Positions 34,456 to 48,000 of a DNA stretch of 64,000 bases are shown here, piece after piece. The notes beneath the pieces were generated by a model. It was not told where the DNA came from, searched no databases, and saw only the letters and a list, made by a program, of their open reading frames with translations. Both the position numbers and the translations under genes were made by a program. How positions within the stretch are numbered: the stretch's first letter is position 1; every line of letters starts with the position of its first letter. The stretch covers positions 895,001 through 959,000 of the forward strand of contig JAWNZC010000345.1 of the NCBI GenBank assembly GCA_035771165.1, read 5' to 3'. This DNA comes from Paragorgia papillata (lineage: Eukaryota > Cnidaria > Anthozoa > Scleralcyonacea > Coralliidae).

Positions 34456-35029
34456 GTTGTTGAATGGTGTTGAATGATGTTGTACGAAATTTGAACATGT
34501 TCAAATTTTCGTTCAACATGCGTTCAACAATGTTGAACGATGTTGCATGAAATGTAAACTCTCTGGAGGCTGTTTTAATTTGGGTAAGTCGTAGTACGCG
34601 GACATTATGGTAAAGCACGCGGGGAACGATTGCACGCAGGCCTACGATTTACCCGAATTAAAAGAAGCCTCCGCCATGGCTAGAAAGACACCAAAATATA
34701 GTAAACTTGATTTTGATTTACCATACAAACTTGTAACTTTGTAAGGTGTTTGTAAGTTCGAAGTGAACCATTACCAGTCAGTGACTCGCGCTCCCAATAC
34801 GCTGCTCTCAACCGAGATTGGTATTAACACACAATACAACAAGGTTATTTCGTCTTTTTTTTTTTGCTTGCATGTTCACTAATATTAACAAATGATAAGA
34901 AAAAAATATCCAACTACTACACATTACACTAACATGCATGTTCTTTAGCTGGCTCAAAATTCTTAAGTCTAAACTAAATGAATCAATTGCCGAGCTTTAA
35001 AAAAGTATCGGCTTTTTTTGTTCACACCA

Positions 35030-35515
35030 GAGTTGGAAAAAGTATTCAACCATCCTCCGCATGGATTTTTAAGTTTAGATAACCTTCCTCAAAATATATA
35101 GCGAGAATTTTGTGTTTTGCAACGTTCATAAATACTGCGCGACTTTTACAGTACCTTGGTTTTCCTAGGTTAAGCTTTGGCATACTACAATAGCTACTAA
35201 TAACTGACCGCTGCTGACTTGATAGCCTGCCAACTACCCTCGACTGCTGCGAAGATACAGACATCACAGCAGACATCAGCGTACATGTCTCACACATGTA
35301 ACTGCTGCCACTGCCAGTGCTGCATAATTGTTGGTCAGCCAATGTTTTGCTGCAAATCGCATTTCTTCTCGACACCTTGCTTGATCAATTGTAACTTTCC
35401 CAGATTATATACCGAATGTGTTGTTTCACGTGTTTTCACTTTAAACTTTCCTCACTAAAGTAAACCTTCCTCCGGGTGGTACCCGCATACCCGCAGCTTT
35501 TTTCCAACTCTGCGA
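35030..35515. mobile_element. Element with TIR AGAGTTGGAAAAA
   Basis: CAGAGTTGGAAAAAGTATTC at the left, the mirror at the right, each next to CCTCCG. Otherwise nothing recognisable in 34.6-35.9 kb. Confidence 0.6.
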
Positions 35516-35989
35516 ACACAGTCCTATTTCTTTAAAAAAGTGAGTTCTTTGCCAAAAATTGTTCAGTTATAAAGTTTTCACAAAATATAATCTGACACCT
35601 TACTGAAACATTTACCACAAAAATACTCCACTATCCTTTCTTGAAATATAAAATATTGTAATCTGAATACCTGACTAATAAAATGCACCTGATTATTCAG
35701 AAAAAATTATCAAATTATTCTAGAAAAAAATGTGGATTATCGGGTTGTAAGTATTTACAAAAGCAGTAAAATAGTAGCTGAGCATGACAGATCTAAAGAG
35801 GCTATTTCTAGTCTATTTAAATTGGCAAGTTCATTAACTGAATTTGATCCGTGCATTATCTGGTAGTATCTGTTATTAAAGTGCTTATCAACCCAAATAT
35901 GATATTACTGCATATGGATTCTATTTAATGTGTATAGTTGAATGCCAAAATATTTTTTGATTTGAACTTTTATTTGTTATATTGTTTGT

Positions 35990-36450
35990 ATTTCCAAAAT
36001 GGTAATGAGGATGACGTCTATGTAGGCATAATTTGCACACGCAGTGTTTCCGTTACAGCAGAAATATTACCCAAACTGACATGTTAATGGATACTTGAAT
36101 AGTATATTCTATATGTTTATCATTTTTTTCATTAAAATCTTCAAGCGGTTTATCATAAAGAAAAGAAGAAAACACACAAAAATGCCTACATTGACGTCAT
36201 CCTCATTAACATTTTGGAAATACAAGCATCAAGAATTTCAGATTCCTGCCCAATTATGATGCACTATGGGATAGAGGTAAAGGTCAAGTCAAGTGAGCAC
36301 CAATTAAGTCAGTGCCATTGTTGTGGCTCATGAACGTTCTTTGTTAACAATGACACCGACTTAATTGGTGCTCACTTGACTTGACCTTTGATTCTATCCC
36401 ATAGTGCATCATAATTGGGCAGGAAACTGAAATTCTTGATGCTTGTATAC
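35990..36450. mobile_element. Two adjoining palindromes, one with TGACGTCA
   Basis: About 35990-36228 has arms CCAAAATGxTAATGAGGATGACGT. About 36226-36450 has arms AAGCATCAAGAATTTCAG and CAAGTCAAGTGAGCACCAAT. Confidence 0.8.
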
Positions 36451-36593
36451 AAACCTCAATATAAAAACCTTCCATTTAATCGCTAATTTCCCGAAAAGTC
36501 ATGTTATTAGTTCGTAATATTATGATCGCCGAGGAAAACTTTGAGAATCTTACCGACAGGAAATTTACACGGTTGATCAGAGAAGTTGCATCT

Positions 36594-36692
36594 AATTTTC
36601 CCGTGCATGTTGATGAGGGAAGATATATGCAAGCGGGAAATTTAGAAGAAGACAAAATATTTAATTCCCTCATCAACATGCACGGGAAAATT
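36594..36692. repeat. Palindrome TAATTTTCCCGTGCATGTTG
   Basis: Arms of about 28 bases with TGATGAGGGAA inside. No gene seen in 36.45-36.96 kb. Confidence 0.75.
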
Positions 36693-36965
36693 AGAAGACA
36701 AAGGAAAAATTTCCCTCTTGCATGAGCAATGAGGGAAATACGACGTTTACATTCCCTCGGAGAACAAAAGAATCCGAGGCGATCATGGTATTACAAACAA
36801 ATAAAAGTTCAAGTCAGAAAATATTTTGGCATTCAACTATTCACGTTACGTAGAATCCACATCAGTAATATCTTATTCGAGTTTATAGGCACTTTAAAGA
36901 TTAATCTGTATAAAATGAAGTATATCTATATTACTTATTCTAATTTAAAGAGCTTATTGAATTCA

Positions 36966-37303
36966 GTTTTTCACGATTGTATTTGGAAGAACACCTAAGA
37001 TAATGAAAAAAATCCCATTCTTGAGTTATTGGCTAAGCAATTTGAGCAATGACGTCACATGTTGTATGTGGGAGACAACGGGAAATTGGATTGGTTTTTT
37101 GACTGAATCAAATGTTGAAAATTTCCCCGGGCCTCGATATTTTCGCAAAGAATGCCTGCGAAGGAGGCTAACATACGTGTGACGTCATTGCTCAAATTGC
37201 ATAGCCAATAACTCAAGAATGAGATAAGATTTAAAAGGCATGTAAAAGCCATTTTTCATTATTTTAGATGTTCTTCCAAATACAATCGTAAAAAACTGTA
37301 GCG
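36966..37303. mobile_element. Foldback element with TGACGTCA in both arms
   Basis: Arms include TTGAGTTATTGGCTAxGCAA, TTTGAGCAATGACGTCAC and ACGATTGTATTTGGAAGAAC. Confidence 0.85.
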
Positions 37304-37623
37304 AAATTTCGTTTAAGTAATCTTTTCTTCTCAAGATATTTGTTTTAAATTTGTTATACTTCAACAGTTAAAAAGTTGGCAAAGTAAAGCAACTAATGTC
37401 TAAATACAAGTAAATTTGTCTAAGGGACTGGTCAATAAGTATAGGGGGGTGGACCGGAGCACACGGGGGGTGGGTCACCATGTTTTCAGCCCTCTCAATG
37501 GGGTGGGTCATGCTATTTTGGGCCTCAGGTAGGGGGTGGGTTATCTTATTTCAAGCCTTCAATACTGCAGCGGCAGTTCTTTTCCAGATCGATTTCTTAA
37601 TTTTTCCAAATCCGTGGAGAAAA

Positions 37624-37627
<4 letters not shown>

Positions 37628-37659
<32 letters not shown>
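37628..37659 (+). repeat. Poly-G run of 32
   Basis: Uninterrupted G, in a G-rich GGGGGGTGGACCGG element fragment (about 37432-37560 upstream). Confidence 0.9.
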
Positions 37660-38539
37660 CGAAGTAGTATTGTTACTTTTTTGTCAGTGGCGCTCACGGC
37701 TGATAATCACTCCGGCGTTGGTGCATTTCATGAAGGGTTACATAAAGTACGCTCGGTCGGCGGTCGCATCCCCTCCGCTGATACGAAGTAGTTAGGGCTC
37801 GGGCGAAATTTCGTAATCGCCTCATCGAGATAATATGGAATTATGATAAGATCGAGTAATATGGAATGATTTTTGAGCGTATTTTATAATTATGAAAAAT
37901 TCTATGAAAAATAATAAAATATATATTCAAAGTCCTAAAATGTGTTTTCATCAACTCCTTGGGGGCTAGGTTATAGAATACCCCGCCACTTGTAATAGAT
38001 AGATGAAATGTAATAGAATGATAGAATTGTGATTCAGGTGTTACCGCGGTCCGTGCTTCCATTGTATGGGGGTAAGGTCATTGTAATTTTCCATCCACAA
38101 ACTTACCCGATTTGTGATTAGGGTTAGGGTTCATGGTTCCATTGTATGGGGGTCAGGTAATCGTAATATTCAAGGGAGTAAAGTCAAGGGAGTAAAAATG
38201 TTTCAAGTAGTAAAGTCAAGGGAGTAAAATTGTCTAATGTTTCAAGCAAGATAGTATATAATTGGGGTTTTTTTCTGTTGTATTTCATTTGGGTACTTAC
38301 CAAAGCCACTCACCTTAAACTATATTCATCGCAAGCCGTATATAACATCGTTTAAAAGTCCGTATATATGCATGTAAGAAAGAACCAGAAATTCTCTAAA
38401 TTATGTACTGGAAAGAATTACAGCAGTTGGCCATCGCAATTTTCTTACAGTGATATGGTATGGGTAATGTACAAAATTCGGCAGCAATTTACAGCAACTC
38501 TCTACGCATGGCAATTTATAAATTGCATAAATACATTTC

Positions 38540-38939
38540 TATAAAAAGCATAAGGATGTCTGCGAAGATTTTACCAAAGATCTTGGCGATCGAAAGAAGG
38601 AAATTATGGAATATATTCCAATTGGAGCTCGAAATTAAAATTTAACTGTTTAACTTTCAACTTTTGGCGGTTGCAGAAGGAAAGCTAGTGATAACTGATA
38701 AGAAAGCTAGGCCAGTGAACCTTCGTCGACCCGAGTTAAGTAGGCTTGTATTATTTTATGCAGATGGAATAGCAAGTGTCGGGAAACACTTAGGACGTCA
38801 TAACATCACAATTCTTCCTCAATAAACAACTGAGCTGTAAAGTGAAAGTGTTTACGAATTTTGCTAGGCCTTCCCCAGCGGGTCCATTCGGATCACTTCC
38901 GAAACGTGTCAACCGAGGAAGGCCTAGAAACTAGGCTAG
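38540..38939. mobile_element. Truncated copy of the 44963-45542 element
   Basis: Same order of sequence, including TTGGCGATCGAAAGAAGG and the end GGCCTAGAAACTAGGCTA. The left end is missing. Confidence 0.85.
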
Positions 38940-39339
38940 TCTAATACGTAAGACTCGCGGTTTTCACTTGGATTACGGACTAAAAAAGTACAATTCATAT
39001 TTCACCTACCGGTTTGTATGCACATACCTGGTTTACTATAGAGTACTTTGGTTACTTTATTCACAAACTCGGACAATAAAACAAGAGAAGAAACAAAAGT
39101 AACACCATGGACAAAAGTAAAGTGAACTAAATTAAAACTAATATAATGAAGTGGTGTGGGAGCAAGTTGACGTTGAGGGCATATTTCTAAAGGAAGGCAG
39201 ATGTTTATCGTGAAAAGGGCGCTTTCTAGGTCGGAAAGGAGTACTTACAAAACGGTTGGAGCGAAGAAAAAACCTCCGTTTCTATTATTATTATTCTTAG
39301 GAGGATAAGTTTTTCAGCAGAGCTGGTGGGGTCCTCCAT

Positions 39340-39450
39340 TTACAGCTAAGACCTATAGGTGTTGATTTTACGGAGGGAGGAAAACCGGAGAACCCGGCGA
39401 AAAACCCTCGAAGTACAGGAGAGACCAACTAAACTCTACTCACATGAGCC
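39340..39450 (-). repeat. 5'-truncated 5S-derived SINE copy
   Basis: Minus strand: CTCATGTGAGTAGAG, CTTCGAGGGTTTTTCGCCGG, GTTCTCCGGTTTTCCTCCC. The 5S head is absent. Confidence 0.65.
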
Positions 39451-39629
39451 GAAAAATTTAGGGTTAAATATTGATTTTTAAGTCGTATTTTTTTCAGTCT
39501 TAGCTTAACGTATATAAATTTTGCTTGAAACATTTCACAGCAATAAACATCAAAATTGCCCGAAATTCCCAGCAGAAAGTGCCTGAATTTCAGTCCTTTT
39601 TGAAATATTTGGGGCGGCGGCAATTGCCG

Positions 39630-39655
39630 CCCCCCCCCCCCCCCCCCCCCCCCCC
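39630..39655 (+). repeat. Poly-C run of 26
   Basis: Follows GGCGGCAATTGCCGC. A similar run of 20 is at 55285-55304. Confidence 0.9.
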
Positions 39656-40202
39656 GCCTAATACGCCTATGTGTCTCGCTCTACTGGTTTGAGTAGTATA
39701 AGTTTTAACTTAAGTTTTTGTTTGGGTGATCTAAACCAATCAGATATATTAGTATACTGTAGGTAGCTCCAGCCAATGAGCGTGCGTTATCGGGACAGCA
39801 TACTGTATTTCATATACTTAAATAAAGCAAAAAGCTCAAGAAAACTTAAGACAGTTTCACAAACCTTGTGTCCCTGCCCTACCTTTCCTCATTGTTCACA
39901 ATTTATCGCACTTTAGTATGCCAAGATGAGGCTAATATACAACGTAAAGAATAAATAAAGTGGTTGAAAAAACCCAAAATAACACCTATTGTAGATTACG
40001 TGAAATTATTAGTTTATTCACAAACATACACTAACACTAACACGACTAACTATATCAGTCAATGACTTAATTGATCATAAAAAGCTCAAAAGCTTCAAAT
40101 ACAGCGGATTGAGGTCGAGCGTTTCAACGGTGAAATTTGTGGTGTTGTAACGGTTGTGTTATACGACGTTTCCAAACAGAATGCAAAAGGGGTTTTTCGT
40201 AT

Positions 40203-40310
40203 GTTTTTGCTGTACAAGCTGTCGTAAGTTAAACTCAGAGAAAAACTCTGAGCTCCAGACGGGAATCGAACCCACAAACTTTCGAATTCTGTAACATAAA
40301 TCACATTGTT
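40203..40310 (-). repeat. tRNA-derived SINE fragment with B box
   Basis: Minus strand GTGGGTTCGATTCCCGTC is a perfect tRNA T-arm/B box, then a CTCAGAG/CTCTGAG hairpin and GCTTGTACAGCAAAAAC. The same tail occurs at 52139-52160, next to an A box. Confidence 0.7.
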
Positions 40311-40959
40311 ATATACCAAAGACTTCCGTTTGCCAATAATGAAATCCTATTGGTCAAATCATGGTCACGTGTTGTTCAACAAACTCAATGTTTCTTTCTG
40401 CCGAGGGAAACAGTGCAATGTTTCCCTCTGACGTCGCTTTAATCATGCGTTGTTCACGTGAATACACGATTATTGCATCAGATCAAGAACTTTGGACTCT
40501 TCGGGCATTTTGAAAACAAGAGCTTGTTTCGCGCTTGTCTCGTTCGAAATAGTCCATTTTCCGAATTTCTATACATATCTTCAAAGAAGGTCTGAAAAAC
40601 ACTTTGAGAAATTTAAAGCTGTTCTTAGTGTTGAGTCTGGTGTATTCGTTTAGTTGAATGACTTAAATTGAAATTATTAGGAAGACAAAGTCAAAGTGTT
40701 TTGGTAAGTCTTTTCGCCGTTTGCAAGTTTCAAGGCAGTTTTGTATTTTGTATTTTAAAAGTCTTTGGTATATAACAAAACGCTTGTTGACTTTTGCCTC
40801 GAGAAACATCGAGTTTTACGGTCCCTCAGGCTTCAATGTCACACTCGGGCTAAAGCCCTCGATGTTTCCCTCGGCGCCAGTCAACAAGTGTATAATGTGT
40901 AAAAAAGTAGAGCACTGTTGCGTATGAAGTGTTTTAGATAAACAGCGAAGTGAAAAGGT

Positions 40960-41140
40960 GGTAAACCGCCGACATTTTTTCAAAACGAAATACTGACGTT
41001 TCGAGGGGAGTCCATAAACCCTGTTTTACTTTATTTCATGACATTTTACGCTGATGAAGGGCTCTGCTCGAAACGTCAAATTTCGTTACTAAAAATCACA
41101 GCAGTTTATTCAAATTTACGTCAGGCGCTCAACCTAAATC
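40960..41140 (+). mobile_element. Penelope-like element end
   Basis: ACTGACGTTTCGAGGGG at the left, and the hammerhead-like motif followed by AAATTTCGTTACTAAAAATC at the right, a paired layout like Penelope-like pLTRs. No reverse transcriptase found nearby. Confidence 0.45.
41051..41077 (+). ncRNA. Hammerhead-like motif
   Basis: CTGATGA, extra A, GGGC/GCTC stem with one wobble pair, GAAACGTC. Confidence 0.45.
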
Positions 41141-41552
41141 CGCTGTAATTATACAGTAAAAGTTGTTTTTCTCCTACCTGAACAGTGAAACACAGTGTAG
41201 TTTAATTATTTCTTGTTAAAAGATAATATACAAAAGGTGAGTAGTGGTCAAAGTGAAACTCCATTCCGTATAACTAACAAAAAACTGCATCATGTTATGT
41301 TATATAACGAACTATCATAAATAAATGAAAGCACTTTTTTTTTGCAGTTCGAATAGACATCCCTCAATCTTGAAACAATTTTTTTCTTCTTTAAGAAACT
41401 GATAACTAGGCAAAGCATTGTTGTTGCCTTTGGTATTACCTTTCCACAACTTTGTTGCTTTTTTTGTTTCATTTTACCATTAGCCATATAAGCAAAAATA
41501 CAAGAACAGTTGTTTAAATGTGTTAATCCCTCCCCCCAAGAACTCCTAACCT

Positions 41553-42002
41553 TTAAAATCTGTTTTGAGGTATAAACCGTCCAGCCATGTTGAGTTGTGC
41601 TCTCAATTGCAACGGATGACCAGGAGGCATTCGTAAAGCTTGGTTGTGAGGTCCACGGGACATGAGAGGTACCATTTGACGAGGTTGCTGTTGCTGCTGT
41701 TGCTGTTGTAGGAGTGATTGTTGCATCAGCGGCATGGGGGAGCCACCACGAAAACCTGGATTAAATCCAGGGGCACCCGATGGTCGCATCATCTGGTTAA
41801 AGTTTGCCATATTAGGTACACCAGGAATTCCAGGTCGCATGCCAGGCATCATCGGAGGTGGTGCTAATGGTCGCATCGTCCCTGGAGGACCAGCTAGTAG
41901 TGAAGGCACGGATGAAGCCCCAGAGGTGGGGTTAGTGTTTTGAGGTGTAGGTTGGGCTTCAGTTTTTAGCTTGTACTTGGCAAGAAGGGCTCGGTGTTCT
42001 TC
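41553..42002 (-). CDS. ZNF207: ZNF207 exon 8 (GLEBS end, Gln run, stop)
   Basis: Starts [11 protein letters not shown]. The Glu pair is the part of GLEBS known to be needed for Bub3 binding in vertebrates, and it is intact. A Pro/Met-rich tail with a run of eight Gln follows, then the TAA at 41553-41555. The 450 bases are free of frame breaks. Confidence 0.95.
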   Translation of the reverse strand, partial: EEHRALLAKYKLKTEAQPTPQNTNPTSGASSVPSLLAGPPGTMRPLAPPPMMPGMRPGIPGVPNMANFNQMMRPSGAPGFNPGFRGGSPMPLMQQSLLQQQQQQQQPRQMVPLMSRGPHNQALRMPPGHPLQLRAQLNMAGRFIPQNRF

Positions 42003-45000
42003 CTAAAGTTTTAAATAAAAAACGTAGAATTGAAGTAAACATATAGTACAATACAATAGTAGCCGGCATAATACCGTCCACGAGAAAACATACTTTAACG
42101 ATATTCCGTTCAAACGGCAAAATAAATCGATAGCAAACCTGAAAAGTCGTTTGAATGATTTCACAAACCGTTCAAACTACCTGGCCAAAAGTATAGGCAT
42201 AGCGTTTGAACAATTTGGGCAAAGGGTTTGAACGATTTGGGCAAAGCATCAAACAGTATATTATAGATTCCAAACAATTTGTCAAACCGTTTGAACCGAC
42301 GATGTCTAAGACCGTTCAAACGATTACCAAACGGCAAACGGATAGCAAACACTTTTTTAAGCCAAATGCATTAAGCCGCGTTTTTAAATGCACTAGCGGC
42401 CTAGGCCTGGGCCAAGTGTGACCCGTTCACACTTGCGTGGCCAAGGTTTGGCGGCCAAAGTAAACAGGCTCGTATGTGTATACAATTTTGGCGGCCTTGC
42501 ACTACCAGCACCAGATCTAGCATCCTTATCTTTATAATTGCGATATTTTTTTCTGAGATGTTTGATTTTTTTCTGACATTGTTTAGCATTTCGCTTAAAT
42601 CCACTATCCGCCATGCCTTTGGCAAGCTTCTCGAATACCGCGCATTGTTCCGTATGCTGTGGTTTTCTAGTTCTACTTGCACCTTTGCATCACTCCAAAG
42701 CGTAACAAGAAGCTTGGTTTCGATATACAACCAAGTGTTTGCCATGAATACGAATGAAAATGATTAAAATGTCTTGAAACGCAGAGCCGCAACTTATTAT
42801 AATCGTTTTCCCTTCAATTCTTGAATCATGCATCTGACCAGTTTTTATCGTGGGCGCTTATTACCATGGCAATGCGGCCTGACCTAGGCCGGACCTAGCC
42901 TGGTACCCTGGCCCAATCAAAGAATATGGGCCAAGTAACCACTAAAGACTTCTGCTTTCCTATTGGTTAAATTTTCGCGCGTTTTTAGTGGCTATGAGTA
43001 AAACTGCAGTCGTCAAAAGTGGATTTAGCCCTGATGACGCGAGAATGAGATTAGTGGTTACCTGGCCCATATTCTTTGATTGGGCCAGGGTACCAGGCTA
43101 GGCCGGACCCAGGTAAAACCACTGATCTCAATAAAACTGGATGGGGCATGAGGTCGAATTTAGCATGCCAGTTGTATGATGACGTGACCACTACCCAAGA
43201 TGGCTACCACTGAAGTTCATAAGCTTTCGTAGATTGAAAACAGACAAAAAGAGTTATTTTAAGAAAATGAATACGAATGCAAGGACAAAAGAAGTACTTA
43301 ATAAGGCTTAAGACGCTAATTTCTTGTATTTGTTTCTGTTACTGAGCTGTAAAAACCTTCAAATTTCGTGTTTTTCTTCAGTGCCGACAACGAAGAAACT
43401 TCACGATAATATAAACTGAAAAACAGACTATAAAATCTACGAAGAATTCAATTCCAAGTCTTAAATTGTACCTTTTATAGTAATCTTCATGCCTTAACAA
43501 TATCTCGTGTTGTGTACTTGCCATCTTTTGACTGTATTTGTTGTTAAACAGTGAAAACTAAACGAACCGGCATCTGTTGTTTGCTTTACGGCTTTTCCGA
43601 CTCCCCCGGCACAGAGTACTTAATATTCCTCCCCCCGGATATGACCGTGCTGACGTCAAGATTGCTTATGCCAGTCAACTTTGGGATTGGGAACAAGTTC
43701 TAAGGCCGCAATGCGTCATATGTTGGAATACGTAAGATGGCGGCGACTGGCACGAAATGTTTGACTGCTGGCCATAGGGAATGGCCTATCCAGTTTTATT
43801 GAGATCAGTGGGTAAAACACGTTCACATCAGCATAAACGAGGGTCAGGCCAGGCCAGGCTCAGGCCAGCTACTTTCGTCGGCCTAGTTTTCCGGGCCCAG
43901 GCCAGGTCCAGGCCAGGTAAAACCCGTTCACACAAATCAAAAATCTTGGCCAAGGCCAGGCCCAGGTCGGTAGTGTGAACGCGGCTTTAGTTGAAAGGTA
44001 TGTTTTCCCATGGACAGTCACAAGTCATTAAAGTGCATATAAACCCTACACAGTTTTTATTTGTTTGTATAGATCACGGCAAAATAACTGATGAGTTATT
44101 TTACAGTTTTTGATTTGGTCCATTCGTTCCGGAGATATCTTGCTTCAAACATCGGCAAAATGCTCCAATTTGAACGTCCCGCGAAAAATTGCCGCAAATA
44201 TTATATGATCAAAATAGGGCCTGGAACCGACAAGGCGTGACGTCATTTAAGAAACGTCAACTCTGATCGCTCTGTCACTAGCCGTGTACGCACGAGGTTT
44301 TTCCATACTAAGTTTAGCTTTAAAATTCGTCGAATATTTGCAGTTTAATAATTTTAGTAATGCCAGATAAGTGTGCTGTATACAAACACACTCAAACACG
44401 GCTATTGTAGCCGATGACGTCAAATTAAATTTGACTTTTTGACTTAAATGACTTCACATGTGTCTCGTCCCAATCCTCTATAATTTGCGGCTTTTTCATA
44501 TAAATAGCTATGTTTAAAGCGAGATATCTCTGGAATGAATGGACCAAATAAAAAACTGTAAAATAACTTATCAGCTATTTTTGCGTCCTATTTTCAGAAA
44601 ACTGAAAACTGTGTAGGGTTTATATGCACTTTAAGGATATTCAAGATTAAGTACCATGATATTATACACTAACTAAAAAAGCAGGACGTACCAAAGAGAT
44701 GTCCTCGTCTGGATGAATGATTCTACTGGTTGCTCCAGTGCTTTGAATTGTTGCAGGTTTTGATACAGGAACTCCTGGCTTGTCTACACAGAATTAATTT
44801 AAAAAACAGTATAAAATAAATTAACACCTATTTTTAAAAATACATTTCACAGATGCTAAAAACCAGTGTACAACAATAACAGGCAGGAAGGATAGAGTAT
44901 TATCAAAGAGGACTTATTCCGGCTTATTTATTTCAGATAATTGTAAAAAAGCCAATTTAACCTAGCCTAGTTTCTAGGCCTTTCGTTTCCGTCATGTGCT

Positions 45001-48000
45001 TGGCCGCGTAGTCGGTTTGGGTTCTTGGGAAGATTGGGGAGAGGCTGGAAACGAGAAGGCCTAGCAACATTTGCAAAAAGGTCCTGCCCAGAATCGTTTC
45101 TGGCCCTTTGAGTGTTCCTGGGATCTAGCACAACACTGAGCGACAGTATAACAGCACAAGGATGTCTGTGAAGATTTTACCAAAGATCTTGGCGATCGAA
45201 AGAAGGGAATTATGGAATATATTCCAATTGGAGCTCGGAATGAAAATGTAACTGTTTAACTTTCAACTTTTGGTGGTTGCAGAAGGAAATTAAGCTAGTG
45301 ATAAGAAAGCTAGGCTAGTGAAACTTCGTCGATCCGAGGTGAGCAGGCTTGTATTATTTTATGCAGATGGGATATTAAATGTCGAAAAACACTTAGAACA
45401 TCATAATATCACAACTCTTCCTCAATAAACAACCAAGCTGTAAAGTGAAAGTGTTTTACGAATTTTGCTAGGCCTTCCCCAGCGGGTCCGTTCGGATCAC
45501 TTCCGAAACGTGTCAACCGAGGAAGGCCTAGAAACTAGGCTAAATTTAACCCATTCCTGCCTGAGCCAGCAAAAAAAGCCCTCTTATTGTTTTATGCCGC
45601 CTAACGCTGGAAAATTTTACTTGTCAAAGGCAGAACCTTCAGATATCCTGTCGTCAAATTACGCGTGTACACGCTGAAACCGGAACCGTAGTAAATATTA
45701 AACGTAGTGTTCCACGAAATTTATCTTGAATTTGATTTTAGTCTTACAGTACCTTCAGATGAAGGTGGAAGTCTAGAGTTGACTGAGGTGGGTGGAGCAG
45801 AGTATATCGTAGTGGGAGTTGAGCTTGAAGCTAATGGTTTGAAGTCAGCACCAACAGGACCACTGGAAGAACTACTGGATGTAAGTTTGCTACATTCTAA
45901 AGGAGAAAAAATGTGTTAACCAACTATATGTGCAAGTGTTATGGTGTTTGTCAAAAGCATGACAGCTTGATTAATCAGGCTATAAAAATTCACACCATAG
46001 TAATTTTTGATTTAAAGGGTATTGGCAATAAAAATTAAGTTTGTCTCTTTTGAAAGAACTCGTCAAATGGTATAAGAAGACCTTTTACAATTTTTCCGTA
46101 TCTGTTTTTGGTTTTGGAAATATTTCGACCAAAGACAGCGTGCTGTCTGCCATCTTGGAATTATTTTCGATATGCATGTGACATCATAAGCAGGGTAAAG
46201 TGAAATTTTTATCTTGGCAACCTTATGACGTTAAGAGATAGAAACTCGATTTTGTTGCGCTATTTCCATTTTAAATTGACCCACAACATTTAAAAAGATT
46301 TCCGTGAAAATTTGGTCACCCATGGAGTAGTTTCATCAGGTTTACCCTGCTTGTGACGTCACCAATTTCCTAGTTAATTAGACCCGATGTTACAACAAGA
46401 TGGCGGACAGCATGCTGTCCTTTGGTCGAAATATTTCAAAACACAAGAAAGATAGAGAAAAATTGTAAAAGGTCTTCTGATACCATTTGACGAGTTCTTT
46501 CAAATGAGACAAACTTAATTTTTATTGCCAATACCAATGAGAGCTATAAACCTTACCCGAGCAGCTGGAAACAAAGGTTTACTGGTTGGGACTTGTGGTC
46601 CAATTCCCTGGCCGTGGTATACCACTGTAAGAGAGATACACAATGTTCATTTACACAAAAAATAGAACAAGACAGGTATAAATACTGTATTTTAACAAAT
46701 CAGAATGTTTTAGGTCAGCTCACCCTAGACCTGGCATCATATTTGGCATTGGTGGTCGTCCTGGGATAACGCATTCCTAGGGGAAAAATATGGGTACATG
46801 TAATCAAACAACCAACTAGCTATTACCAATACATGTACAACGCGTAAAATCTCGCAAGTTTGTTGCAGCATTGTTGCCTGAACAATGCTGTAACAACTTG
46901 TTGACATATGTGAACAACATTGATAAATTGAACAACATTGTTCATCATTGTTTCAACAAGTTGTTACAGCTTGATGAAACAACAACCGTTGTTCACGCAT
47001 GTTGTAACAACCGAAGAACGTGTTGATACATCAACCATGTTCACCAATGTTGTAAACGTTGTTCATCGTTGTTATTTCGTCATGCTGTTGTATCATGTGC
47101 GAACAACATTGTTGGCCATAAAAATGTGCTGCTGGAACAACTTGTTCATGACTGTTTGATTTATCCGTGAACAAGTTGTTCGAACCGTAAGGTGAACAAC
47201 TTGTTCACAACTTGTTCACGGCGAGCAGCACAACATTTGTTCACGCCTGTTGACAACCGTGAACAAGTTGTGCGTTTGTACGCGTGTAGTCCGATGGTCA
47301 ACCAGTCTGTTTGCTAGTCTGACTGTCTGTCTGTAAGTTTGTTCGTCTGTCAGTTTTCTTATCTATCTATAGATCCATCCATCCGTTGTCATGTGGCCAT
47401 AAGAATTTATTTTCATCTTGAAGGAATTAAGCAGAGTTTCAAAACCAGCTACCTCCACTAACCGTGAAAGAAAATTAGTGTGCTCTGTAGGCAGTGTTGA
47501 AATACTATTTTCTTATCCGAGAGGCTGTGTTTGCAGCAGGGTTCGTACACCTTGATAATTTTTGAAAATCGAGGGCTTTTTTCTGCCTTTTTTCCAGGGG
47601 TTTTCCAGGGGTATTTAAATCAGACAAGAATACTATTGCAAAGAGTTGACATTTAATTGTGCTATTAATCACATAATTATTCAGTTACGATCAATATTTT
47701 TCATGAATAACCGTTACAATATCACATCACTATAAACAAGTTGAAAAATAACAAAATATCAACAAAACTAAAGCAGCACAGACTGTTTTCCAGGGTTTTC
47801 CAGGGGTCAGTTCCGAAATTCCAGGACTTTTCCAGGGGTTTTCCAGGGAGATAAAAAAATCAAGAACTTTCCAGGATTTTCCAGGGGGCGTACGAACCCT
47901 GTTGCAGTAGCGTTCTCAATACGAGTCATTAGTTCCGCTCCGAGACACAGCCTCGAGGATAAGAAATGGCTTCTCAAATTTATCAAATATCCATTGTGTC

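Larger units (their letters stand above)
33714..34554. mobile_element. Second TTCAACATxxTTGAA element, split
   Basis: Parts 33714-33836 and 34456-34554 continue the copy seen at 2285-2513. The last 20 bases are missing at the right end. Confidence 0.85.

Noticed and set aside
40203..40310. Intact tRNA gene
   Set aside because: A B box is present but no A box or acceptor stem; fits a truncated SINE.
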